DNA of 64,000 bases from Sparassis latifolia (Eukaryota > Basidiomycota > Agaricomycetes > Polyporales > Sparassidaceae): the NCBI GenBank assembly GCA_018466975.1, contig JAENRS010000017.1, positions 62,001 through 126,000 on the forward strand, in the 5' to 3' direction. Shown piece by piece: positions 32,480 to 43,494 of this stretch; the stretch's first letter is position 1; every line of letters starts with the position of its first letter. A model generated the notes under the pieces. That model saw only the letters and a program-made list of their open reading frames with translations. It was not told the origin of the DNA and did no database searches. The translations under genes and the position numbers were made by a program.

Positions 32480-35400
32480 CTAGCCATCCATCTGGTAATC
32501 ATACTGGGATGAATGTTTAACAGCGGTGTGGGTATGGGCGTAGTGCAAGATCTGAAATTCTGACGTTGAACTCGAAGATGCAGTCAGGGGAGCTACGAAT
32601 TGTGATGCGAGGCAAGGCAGTTGTGAATGTGAAGTGGTTCCAGACCCAGATGCAACCTGAGATAAATGAGAATCAGTTGCATATAAATGTGATAGACAAC
32701 GACAGACCGCTTGCAGTGGTGCAGTGGGCACATGTGCGGCCTTTTTCCTTCTCTTCGTTGGAGCGGTATCTGCAGTCTTCGCCAAGTCTGCCCTTTTTCG
32801 TTTGGCTGGCTTCTTCACATGTTCGAATACCGGCATGACCAAGGGGATGTCAACAGCCATGCTAGTGGGCACAGTATTGCCACCCCCAGCCTGTGCTGCT
32901 CCGACGTTAATCTGTGCTGGCATGGCTCCTGCATTGATCCGCGCTGCATCTTGGACATCAAGCTGGACTGCACCTCTAATGCTGATGTGTGTTGCGGCCC
33001 CGCTGCTGCCATCTGCCACATTTCCACCGGCATCGTTTCCTTCACTGCTGCAGGCATTCTGGATGGCAACGTGAGCATCAGTTTGAGCGGTGGGATTGTC
33101 AGCACCCACATTCACTTCCTGCTGTTTCTTCTGATGAATTACCTTCGCAGCATTCTTGCACACTTGCTGAACGTCCGATACTACTGGCGTCCTGACCTTG
33201 AGATGAGTCGGTACGGCCGACACGATGAGTTGGTGGTTATGGAGAGAGAACGCGTTAAGGACATAGAGGAAATCGGCTGTGTGTTGGATGACCGGTCGCA
33301 TCTTTTTGGTCTCTGAATTCTCCTGCACGACAGGTGATTTGGATAGACCCTTGCAGCCAGAAGTCCAACAATCGTGCTGTACATTTGCGGTACAGATCAC
33401 ATCCTGAATGAAAAATTGGGATGATATGCATACAATGAGAAGTTAGATCATACCTTGACTGCCAGTACAAGATGTTTGCCGGTAGACTTGAGACATGGTA
33501 CATGAAGCTGCACATGTAGCAATGGAAGAAAGTCTACTTGTGGAATAGCGACGTGAGCTGCAATCTTGCGACCAGTATCTGAGTCAGCAGGAACAAGTAT
33601 CTCGTTCACTCGGCCAATCAGAGGCTGAAAGTCGCAAGAGAGCATTAGTGAGAGAACACAACGAAGCTGAGAAGTGTCATACCGTGGCACTGTCCTCATG
33701 AGAAAAGAGAACAAAGTCGTTGTTGCAGACCTTGTCACCTTGACGAGCAACAAAAGCATCGGCCTTATGGTATCTTGTGGAATCCTTGATGCCTTGCTCG
33801 TGTATCGGTTGGCCTTGCGTGTGGTTGCGAATGGTGGAGGACAAAGTTTCCGACCATGGAACTGATGGACTTGGTGCCATTTTGCCGCTGACATTCCGTA
33901 CCTGTGGTGAAAGCTTTGCATGCCCTAGATCGGAGGCAAGAGCTCAGTAGAATACTTCAACATTAGCAGAATTACTTACCTGGTGCTGTCGGACTCTCGA
34001 TCTTAAGGCCAAGCAGACGTGCTTGCGCTGGACACGCAGAAATATAACTTCTAACTTGTGGGCCTGCACATACCCATTTGCGCTGTGAGTTGTCGAACCA
34101 AAATCCACCAGTGGCAAGGTGTTTCATGATATCTTGAGATGCGAATGTGTTACATGTGTCTCGGCTGGGTGCTTGACGATTGCTGTAGATTGACGCCAGG
34201 CGGAAGACATGGTTGAAAGACTCATACCGTTCCGTTGAGAAAAGCACAGCCGGTCCAAAACGACGTATGTATGCTGGAAGGTGCACCAGGAACTGAAACT
34301 TTGGCTTACTGATCAGAATACTGGGTGCACATATTGCTGTGATGTTCAGGAAGTCTTCGATCACCCGCGACAGCTCTGCCTGTAGTGATATGTGTGTTCA
34401 TTAGAGGACTTCAATACTAGATACCATGACACAAAGCATACCAGATAGACTTTGGTATCCTTGATCTCGGTATGCCAAAGAAGAACGACTAAGGCTCCGA
34501 TGGTGGTCCACCCATCGAGGACATTCTGAGGAACAAGATCATATATCAAATATGGCATTACCTGAGCCAAGCTCTTGAAATGTTTTCTGATCAGGCCACC
34601 TTTGTATCTACAGATGTACTCGGCACCTAGCGTCGGATCGTTCAGACCCGCTTTACTGACGGACTCGAGTTGAGCTTGAAATAGGTCCATTAAATTGGAC
34701 TTGCCGAGAAGCCAAACGGTTTGTCCCCAGAAGTACTTCACCACGCCGAGCAAAAGTGTGTGTAGGATCTCCATCGGAGTGTCTTGATGGATGTCAACAC
34801 CTTATAAGAATGTTGTCAGTGAGCAAGTCATATACAGAATACCATTGCACTTACCGAGCATGCCGAGTAGCGGGTTTAAGGTACTCTCCATGGCCTCACC
34901 CAACAAAGTGTCCTCCAGTTCCTTCTCCAGATGCACACAGATCTCTTCCTTTGACAAGACAGGCTCTCCAGTGCTGTGCTTGCGCAACTTCTTTCCGAGT
35001 TCTAGCATGCAGCTGATGATGGAATCGGTCGTTGAATCACGAACTCCGGTCACAGAAGTGGCATCCTTGACTTTCTGCGTCCCCCCGGAGAGGAGAGACC
35101 GTCGGATCTGCTCGCATATCTGTTCTGTCATCTCTGCCGGTGTCCGAGCCTCACCAGCCTGTGAGAAGGGATGTAATTATCATGATCAATATGCCGACTG
35201 AAAGTTGGCAGTCGTACCTCAAAAATTGTTTCGAAGCCTTCATCTGAGCTCTTATATTGTTTCGTACCACCAACCTTGCACGTCCGGCAAAAGAAATTAC
35301 AGCCAAGGCCTGCTTGACTGCATTCCTCGGCTTGCATAGGGTTATCTCCGGCCCATAACAGGCCATATGGGCACAGTACGACTTCTTTATCATTGCGGCA

Positions 35401-37428
35401 GTCCCATGCTATGACTCCCGCTTCCGCAGCTTTCCTGTTCAGAAATCAGCATAGTAGATGGTCCAGGACAAAAACCACAAATGCGACGGAGTTTTTCATT
35501 GCCCCCATCAGTTCCATTGGTGTCGCATAAGGCGATGAGCTGACAAATCGCACACAGAACTCCTTCTCCAGCATCTCTCGGGGCATGTTGGCATTCGACA
35601 TGTAAACAACATGATGTTTGTTCCACTGTTTGAAGATGTTTCCGGAGACATCGTCCATGAATATAATTAGTGGAACGGAGTATACCATGCGTCCGCCCGC
35701 TTTCACGTGGAAGGGATGAGGCATCTGTTTGCCATACTGCTCTGAACAGGCTGCAAACCCACAACTGAATTCATGAGTATTAGCACGAATCTCCTCGAAC
35801 GTCCTACGAAAGTGCGAGATCGGCACAACAACACGCTCGTCGGCTGTAACAATAAAGCCGACCTTAAAGCAAAGAGTTAAAGTGGCAAAGATGGTTGAAA
35901 AAGCCTTACATCTGATCTTGTGGCTGTACGCCCCAAAGCATACAACTCCCGAGTGCAACGCGAAGTGTCTGGAGCATCCGGACTGGATGCAGATGGACGT
36001 GCTGCAAAGAATCTCTCTGGAATGAAGTACTCATCTGAAGACAACTGTAGAAGCTCATTGACAAAGTAGATCTCGCCATCCACACGAACCGTAGGTGTGG
36101 CAAGCTCAGCTGGCAATCCGAGCAACATCTTCTCAGCATTGAAGACTTGTGACATACCACCTTCCCCATCAACGGGATAGTCTTCCATAGAACTCCTCGT
36201 GAGAGGGTTAGCGTAGTCCTACAAGATATTTGGATGTGAGATACAACGACACTGCAATTCAAGGCATCAGACGGCTCATACCTTCGCGATTGCCTTTCCG
36301 ACATCATTTATGTAGAAGACAGTCCCTGACTTCGACTCGACTTTCTCAGTCGGGTTTCCTACGAGCTTTTTGATCCTTTCTTGACACTTCTGCACTGCAC
36401 CAAGAGATGGGACATCGCAAGCACCGAGCTCCTTGCCCCAGTTCAAAACTGCAGCCTTCTGCTGTTCGGAAAAGCGAAGACGGGGCGAGCTGAACAGCAA
36501 GTCGGTCAGAAACATCTATGTAAGTGGTTAGTAACCTTGGAACGTGATTGGGAGGGAAAACTCACCGCCATGGAAGGCCATGGGTAAGTAGGAGCATCAG
36601 GAGGGACTTGATCATTCTTGGTGTACTGAGTGTCTTTCTCACGGTCAGAGTCTTCCCGAGTAATGTAGGTGAGATTGTGAGGATAGCTGCGAGGATACTG
36701 TGCACGCACCAGGTAACTCAATACCGAAGTCATCCGGTTCTCCGATGCCACCAAGGTCATCGTCAATCTCGACACCGAGTTCCTCACCGGTAGACGCAAA
36801 TGGAAGCGGGGTGCGGAATAGATCCTCACCTCGCCCCAGCCACGCCAGAAGCTCTTCATAATAGTCCGTAGGAGGCAATTGATCCAGTTCGACAGTACGA
36901 TCATTCGCTCTTCCGCTCCAGAGTTCGCCGAGAGTTGCTTGAATGTCATCAATGGGGATGTCTGCCAAATCATGCAGTGCCGAGAGAATTTGGTCCATGT
37001 CAGAGTCAGAAACAGCTTCACTGGCTCGTGGTGTACTGGCGTCAAGTTCCACTGGTACTTCGAGGTCAGAGGTGTTGAACTGGAGGTTCTCGATGGTAGC
37101 ATCCTCGTGCTGACTGTATTGCGAAGTGGCGACATCCTCAGAAGGTGAACGCACCGAAGACTGTGAAGCCGCAAGCCCAGAATGACCTTGTCTGCTGCGA
37201 GTGGCGCAACGCTTGTGCTTCTCGCTGGAAGCATGCTGAGCTACATGCCATCGCTTCATAGTTCCGTACACCCCATGTGTGCCATTCTTGGGAGGACATA
37301 CGAGACAAGCAATGAGATCTTCGCCCACCGCATGGAACTCTGAGTGACAGTAAATCAGACGCAACAAGGGCAGTAATAATAAGCTTACCTCCTTCATTCA
37401 AATTCGGCTGCTTCGACTGTCTCACCAT
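32480..37428 (-). CDS. Large repeat-associated multi-exon protein, putative transposon-derived
   Basis: About a dozen exons on the minus strand, start ATG at 37,426-37,428, TAG at 32,480-32,482. I followed a continuous frame through most junctions and saw no stop, so it may be intact; over 1,000 residues. The N-terminus has a zinc-finger-like CLVCPPKNGTHG with later HVAQH and H/C pairs. Mid-protein motifs include FVNELLQLSSDEYFIPERFF, FMDDVSGNIFKQWNKHHV, a Cys cluster AEECSQAGLGCNFFCRTCK, EILHTLLLGVVKYFWGQT, FLVHLPAYIRRFGPAVLFST and ERYESFNHVFRL. The C-terminal exon is Ala/Gly-rich with a basic nuclear signal (KKPAKRKRADL ... KRRKK). I recall close relatives as high-copy, unnamed proteins in mushrooms; whether it is a transposase (for example of a KDZ- or Plavaka-like group) is inference, and I could not assign a catalytic triad. 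A 131-bp gap separates it from the divergent gene at 37,560. Confidence 0.7.
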
Positions 37429-37559
37429 CTTGGGCAATGCATGTGGATGCGAGGGCGTTGCCAGTGGGACGTGCTCACTGTGGCACCACGTCTTGATCGT
37501 GTCTTGACCGTGTCGCGTTTCTCACGTGACTTTGTTATTCCTTCCTCTCCTCCGCCATC
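37429..37559. promoter_or_regulatory. Short divergent promoter region of the repeat-associated genes
   Basis: 131 bp between outward-reading start codons at 37,428 and 37,560. It contains CTCACGTGAC (E-box CACGTG at 37,533-37,538) and pyrimidine-rich CCTTCCTCTCCTCC just before the plus-strand start. Shared regulation of the two genes is likely from the spacing. Confidence 0.55.
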
Positions 37560-38607
37560 ATGGACAGCGTCACCACCTCTATCGTATATCCCGACCCTCT
37601 GCGAAGCTACTCAGCAAGCAGTGAGCCCCAACCTTTTTACATTTCGGTCTCTTTTCGTGGTGCCGTCCCTCCCAATATGTTACAAGGGGACATTGTAAGC
37701 CACGACATTGGTGTCTAGTGCGTTATAGCTGACCTCCTGCTAGCCCCTCCAGATCTCTATTTCTCTTCCCCGGGAATATGCCCATTTCACATCTCCTGTC
37801 CTACGGGCTCTTCCAGCATGGTCGCTCACTGAATTATCCGATAGTGTTGTCTTGGTGAGTAGCATGCTCTTGTCATTGGATGCTTCTGTTACTAAGTGCT
37901 TTGTTCTGCAGAACGACATTCCAGATACTACTCTTACATTTCTTCCACTCCCATCCACTTTCAGCCCATCCAATCCCCGCTGTTGGGCCGCACTCGCCAC
38001 CAATATAGAGAATTGGCTTCTTTCTGAGGTGGTCAATGTGCGAAGCACCGATTGGTCGTGGGGATGTGACGCATTCTGGATGGCATTTGTCGCTGCATAC
38101 CCCGACTTCCCTGGTGGTGAATGGCCAGCGTGGAACACGAGGATTGCGCTGGAAGGGCCATTTATCGAGAAGTGGATGCAGCGGGACCATCAGTGTCGGG
38201 ATGCGTCTGGGTATGATGGCAAGGCCTCCTATGACCACATTTCTTCGGAGTTATGGTCTGAATTTCAGCAGTTGGTGTCCTTGTATTTCCCCGGTCCCCT
38301 CGTTGTATTGGCGCGTGCTTCAGAGTACTGTGCTATTATGACCAATCCGGCCAGCCACGCGTCCGAACGGGGTTGGCCTGGCCGGAATCCTAGACATGTC
38401 CTATGTCACGGGTGTAGTGGCCGGATTGGGTACCCAGACCGTGACTTGGCCGGCTGGCCGGTCACCCCATCAGTTTTCCCTCCCCAGCGGCTGGCTTGGC
38501 CGGCTGGCCGCAATGTGTCCACCGTCCGCTGTCACGACTGTTCCGGCCGGGTGGCCGGATCGTTACAAGGCTGTCCGTTGTCACACCCCCGGCCGGATTG
38601 GTCGTAA
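37560..38607 (+). CDS. Hypothetical third protein of the cluster, tail supplied by a MITE
   Basis: Exons 37560-37694, 37744-37854, 37912 onward; phases agree. The protein begins MDSVTTSIVYPDPLRS, continues LPREYAHFTSPVLRALPAW, and has a conserved-looking core WSWGCDAFWMAFVAAYPDF with GEWPAWNTRIALEGPF. From residue I-M at 38,336 on, the reading frame enters a MITE, giving an artificial Gly/Trp/Pro-rich tail that stops at 38,605-38,607. Without the insertion the frame would run on into sequence after 38,604. No function recognised; position suggests it belongs with the two minus-strand genes. Confidence 0.55.
38339..38604. mobile_element. 266-bp MITE with TA target duplication
   Basis: Inverted ends: left TGACCAATCCGGCC, right GGCCGGATTGGTCG, i.e. 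13 of 14 bases complementary. TA dinucleotides flank both sides (38,337-338 and 38,605-606), as made by Tc1/mariner-type transposases. The interior is rich in GGCCGG and GGCTGGCC. It interrupts the open frame of the gene beginning at 37,560. Confidence 0.78.
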
Positions 38608-39826
38608 TGGCACAGTAGATGTATGTATTATCTTGTTGTCAATGTATTGCGATAGTATGTGTACATCTCAACGAGCAAGTGAGCCATCTGCTACATACTT
38701 CAGTGATCTACCTCGTCACTCCTGGTCTGGCGAGAAAGCCAGACTTCAGGTCGTGCGATGCAGGCCATCAGGCCTTCAAGCTTCAAGCTTCAGGCCTCAG
38801 AGAGGGCGGGATCGGGACTGTTCGGGCACGGGTCCAGGATCTCACCGCTGGTGCCCCACCGGTGCCACCATCACAGCACCAATCCTATGTCGATGAGAAG
38901 AGGCCACAGCCACCCTCTTACAGCCCAAGAATCGACCCATTCACGGCACCAAAACAGCCCTAGAAGTCCTAGGCCATTTGGACGACTCAAACCGGGTTAA
39001 ATTCCTCGGCGTGCAAAAATCTCCGAAATGGTAACAGGCGGGGGCTGGACTTGGGCCGATATTTGGGCCGCTACGACCCTTTTCGTGTAATGATTTTCTG
39101 GGGTTTGCCTATTCTGGCCGTGTACTGCGGTCGATCGTCTAAGCTCACATGGAGAATACATACAGTACCTCTGTGCCTTGATGGCTGGCCCCCTCTCGCT
39201 CCCTCGTCAACCTCTCTGGAACAATATGGCAGTGACCTTGACGGCGCGGCAGACCGACGTTTCGTACGACCTAGCGCTCACCCGGAACAGTTCATAAGTA
39301 GCATTGATCCCCGCTGAACGAAGAAAGCCAGGTTTGAAGAATAGACCCGAGGTGTTTGAATACGTTCATGGGGCAATCACACTTGACATTTGTGCAGAAG
39401 CCGCAAAGATTTGCCAAAGAGACGAAACTGTCATCGATCTCAGATCTAGGTGTGGACCTTACGTAAGTCGGCGAGTTGCACTCGTTCTTTCTAGTACAGT
39501 ACTAGTATCAACCGGCAGCACACTGGGGGCAAACTTCTCATATTTCCTTGTACTGGTAAGTACTGCCGGTATGTCAGTGGTGCACTGAGGACGTGAATCT
39601 AATAGCGAAAGGCAGCATAGTAGCTTCGGCTCGGACAGCCAAGCTTACCGTATCACCAATAAATTTGATGGGAATCACGGACACTCCTGAGGTCCGAGCG
39701 CCTCTCGAAATAACTTTGAATTGCCTCTGATGTTGATGTTGCTACCGCAGATGTTACTTATACTGAACTCCAGATGTTTGCTGATCCCAGCACTGTTCCG
39801 TGTACACGCCTGCACCTCGCAGCACC
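38608..39826. other. Spacer before the FAD-oxidase pair
   Basis: No gene supported. AGCTTCAAGCTTC small direct repeats lie at 38,776-38,793. The 18-bp motif ACCCTTTTCGTGTAATGA is at 39,076-39,093. From about 39,370 the sequence is the promoter side of the tandem duplication (matches 43,065-43,494). Confidence 0.5.
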
Positions 39827-42729
39827 ATGCTTCGCAGTCGTAGCCTCGCGTCGACCCTCCTGATAGCTTTCGCGGCGTTCGGTGTTCACGCACAGACGGA
39901 TGATGATTCGTCTTACACTCCGAATTATGTCACTCTTTCCTCGCCTTCCTGGCCGTCCGCCGCTTCGTGGAACGCACTGAACTCTTCTGTTGGCGGCAAG
40001 TTGTCTGCCCTGAGACCTTGGGCCGCTGTGTGCTACGCCTCCGACCCTCTATTCGACGAGAGTGCCTGCCAGACTGTATTGTCTAACTACAGCTCTGACA
40101 CCACTGTACGTACACTCCTCTTCTATTGTTTAAAACGACCAGTTTTGTGGTCACACACTCTCCTTCATTCCTTTAAAATGACCAGTTCTGCGGTCACAAA
40201 ATCTACCTGTCTTCGCTTCGCCGTCTTCAGCGGTATCTGTTCCGTATTATGCATTTGTTAGCTTTTTTCTTGCCTGCGTCAGTCTTCAGAGGGTTCGGGC
40301 CTATGAGGTTCCAAGCCTGCTCATTGATGGGGCACGGGCCCCTGTGGGCGCTCTCCACGGAGTCTCGCTCACGGCACTAGGCACTAGGTTGCATCCCGGG
40401 AGTGGCGCGCCGAGGTGGCTGCTTTCCCACAGCTCTGAGTTTTCTCAGCAATGCTTCTGTCGGTGGCTAAACATCTCCGTGCAGCGCGAGGCCCACGCCG
40501 CGGCGCTTCTCTGGGATAATTGGGAGACTTGTGGCTACGGTGACGGCTGCGGTCTGGACGTGTCGGATCCCAAGATCGTGTACAACAAGACGTGCGAACA
40601 GGGTGCGATCCCGCCCTACAGCGTTGAGGTATCAAACGCGCAGGAGGTTAGCGCGGTCGTCAATTGGGCCGTGCAAAATATGGTTAAGACAATCGTGAAG
40701 AATACGGGTGCGTGCCTTCTGCAAGTGTTTTCTGGATCGGTACGACGTTCGCTCTGCAGGTCATGATTACTTGGGTCGCAGCGCAGCGCCATCCACGTTG
40801 CAAGTCTGGACACACTCGATGAATTCCATCACGTACGATGCTGCGTTCGTACCGCAGGGGTCTTCTTCTTCACCTGTTCCTGCGGTCACCATCGCTGCGG
40901 GTGCGCAAGTCGAGAATAGTATGTACATCTATATATTCTGACTATTCCTACTAACGCGTCCTTTGTCCCTTCAGTATATGCCTTCCTTGAAGATAACAAC
41001 ATCTCAGCCGTTCTGGGAGGCTGTCTGACGGTCGGCGCAGGTATTTACGCCCTGGCGTCAAGGTCTTAATCTGACCCCAACTTTCTGGATATCGCAGCTG
41101 GCGGATTTGTGCAGGGTGGAGGCCACGGCCCGTAAGCAGTGGCATCCTCTCTGTATGGCCCGTCTTAACTGATTGTTGATATAGATTGTCCCCAACTTAT
41201 GGACTCGCGGTGAGTTCAAGCATGCGGACGAGCGCATCGCTCTTGCACTGATTACATGCGACTAAGGCCGACAACGTGCTACAAATTGAGGTGGGTCGAA
41301 ACAATGTCTCCGGTTTATGTGATATTCACTATTCTGAATAGATTGTCACGGCGGACGGCACCATCCGTACGATTAACGAAGCCCAAAACCCCGATCTGTT
41401 CTGGGCGCTCCGCGGTGGCGGCGCAGGGACCTTCGGGATCGTCAGTATGTAACTCCAGGCTAATAGTGCGTCCGTCTGCTAAAGCACCTCTGCGCAAAAG
41501 CCTCCGTTACCCTTGCAGCGCACCCGCCCACGACTGTCTCGACGTCGCTCCTGACAGTCACCCCGGACCCTTCGCTGAACGCATCTGAGCTCGCCATCGG
41601 CTGGATCAACCTCACCGCGCAGTACGCCAACGAGTGGAATGAAAACGGTCTCGCGATGGCGAGCGTCGTCTCCTCCACCCGTTATTACCTCGTTAGCCCC
41701 AACTCTGTACCTTTCATCGTTCTATGTCTGACGCGTGCTCACAGAACCTGTACTGGCCCTCCGATTCCGCCCCGCTCTCCATGCTCTACCCCTTCTTCGA
41801 AGCCGTTCTTTCTAACTCAACCTACACCATCGACTCCAACACGACCGCCGATGCCGCCTTCTCCTCCTTCACAGCCGCAGAGATGCAATCGGTCGGCCCC
41901 TTCTTCGAGGCTCTCAACATGTACGGCGCAAACTCGCGCATGGCGTCGCGCCTGATTCCGCACGCATACTTCAACAATTCGAGCAGCTCGGGGCAGGTGG
42001 CGCAGGCGATCTGGGAGGGGCATCAAGTACTGAACGGGCCGCTTACAGGCGGCGCAGCCGGAACACCAGGCGAAGTGCCTGTCGTGATTCTGGGCGACAT
42101 GCCCGCGGCGACGCGGGGCCAATCGGACGCGACGGGCGCGAACCCGGGGCTGTACGAGGCGACGTGGCATACGGTTTACGCGAGGTGCGCTTTCATTTTG
42201 GGGGTGTGTGAGCGGTGGGCTGAGTGATGTGGCGTGCGTGCGTGTAGCGTGTGGTTCTCTGCGGCGACTGAGGCTACGATGGAGGCGGTTGTTGATGCTG
42301 CCCATGCGGCGACGGGCCCGCTGACGAAGCTCGGGGTCACGACGTCGTACCAGAATGAAGGCGACGCGTATGAAACCGATTGGCAGAACGGTGCGTGCAG
42401 TCTCCGAATTACAGGATAGCCGTCTAAACATGCGGGCGGATCGCGTGCTACCCCTGGCAGCATTCTTCGGCTCGAAATATCAGAAGTTGCTCTCCATCAA
42501 GCAAAATTACGATCCTTCGAACTGTGCGTATGTTCTTCCGCACATCCCCCCTTGTGTTGCTTGACACTGACGTTCGCCATTCCCCTAGTTTTCAACACTT
42601 GGCGGGTACGCATTCATATTTGAGATGTTACAGTGAATTATCAGTATACTCAATCTTTTGCAGGGCGTTGGCTCTGTCGATACTCTAGATGCGTGGGAGT
42701 GTTTCCGCGCAGCGGCACCAGAGTCTTAG
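39827..42729 (+). CDS. Secreted FAD-linked oxidoreductase, berberine bridge enzyme-like, copy 1
   Basis: Extracellular or vesicular flavoprotein oxidase of the BBE-like family (alcohols, sugars or secondary metabolites; substrate unknown). Fourteen exons: 39827-40105, 40485-40707, 40760-40918, 40975-41040, 41098-41131, 41185-41209, 41267-41290, 41342-41444, 41519-41691, 41745-42184, 42248-42390, 42461-42523, 42589-42605, 42664-42729; 604 residues. The N-terminus [20 protein letters not shown] is a signal peptide with likely cleavage after HA. The FAD domain has [10 protein letters not shown], whose His is the covalent-FAD residue in the family, and LGGCLTVG, whose Cys is the second attachment site, then GGGHGPLSPTYG. 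The C-terminal berberine domain ends NYDPSN, FFNTW, GVGSVD. Several NSS/NAS-type glycosylation sites are present. The first intron is long (379 nt), the others 51-75 nt. Confidence 0.93.
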
Positions 42730-43494
42730 ATTGAGAATGGGCGTGGAGGAGTAATCAGATTGTTCGATTATCTCGTTATATTCGAAAGTCTCCCTACCAC
42801 AGCAATGACATACCGTAGTTATGTGGAACAGCGTCTTATTGCGAAGAGTCGAACCTGTGAGTTCACCCTGGTCCGAAGCCGTAGTGTGCACAATCAAGCC
42901 ACGAGAAAGATGATTCTCGTAGTAGTAGTCTAGCCTTGTTTGCCCCGGCCAAATAAGCCAGAGAAATCCAGGAGTTTCACGCAGTTATGCAACACGCCGT
43001 AATCCACGCCGGATGGCAACGCTGAAACGATGAAATCGTCTGAGCGATAAACCCGACATGTTTGACTAGGCCAATCACACTGACATTTGTGCGGAAGCAA
43101 AGGTAGCCGATCTTAGATCTGTGGTTTGTAGACCTTACGTAAGTCAGAGGCGTTTAGCTTCGAGTTGCTTGTTACTTCTTTCTGCTTGGAGTACAATCTA
43201 GGAGTAGCCTTCGCCATATTTCCTTGTACTAGTAAGTATTGGCATGTCAGTGGTGTATTGTGTACTTGAATCATCTAATGGCGAAGGGCAGCATAATAGC
43301 TCCGGCTCGGTCAGCCAATATCACCAATAAATTTGATGGGAGACACGGACCCTCTGGACGTCCGAGAGCCTCTCGAAATAACTTTGAATTGCCTCTGATG
43401 TTGATGTTGCTACCGCAGATGTTACTTATACTGAACTCCAGGTGTTTGCTGATCACAGCACTGGTCCGCGTACACGCCTGCACCTCGCAGCACC
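42730..43494. other. Spacer between the two oxidase genes
   Basis: Holds the 3' flank of copy 1 and the duplicated upstream region of copy 2. The real junction of the tandem duplication lies near 42,900-43,065. No other gene. Confidence 0.6.

Noticed and set aside
30213..39093. LTR retrotransposon reading of the two 18-bp direct motifs
   Set aside because: Flanking sequence beyond 18-22 bp does not match, and there is no reverse transcriptase, integrase or primer-binding site between them.
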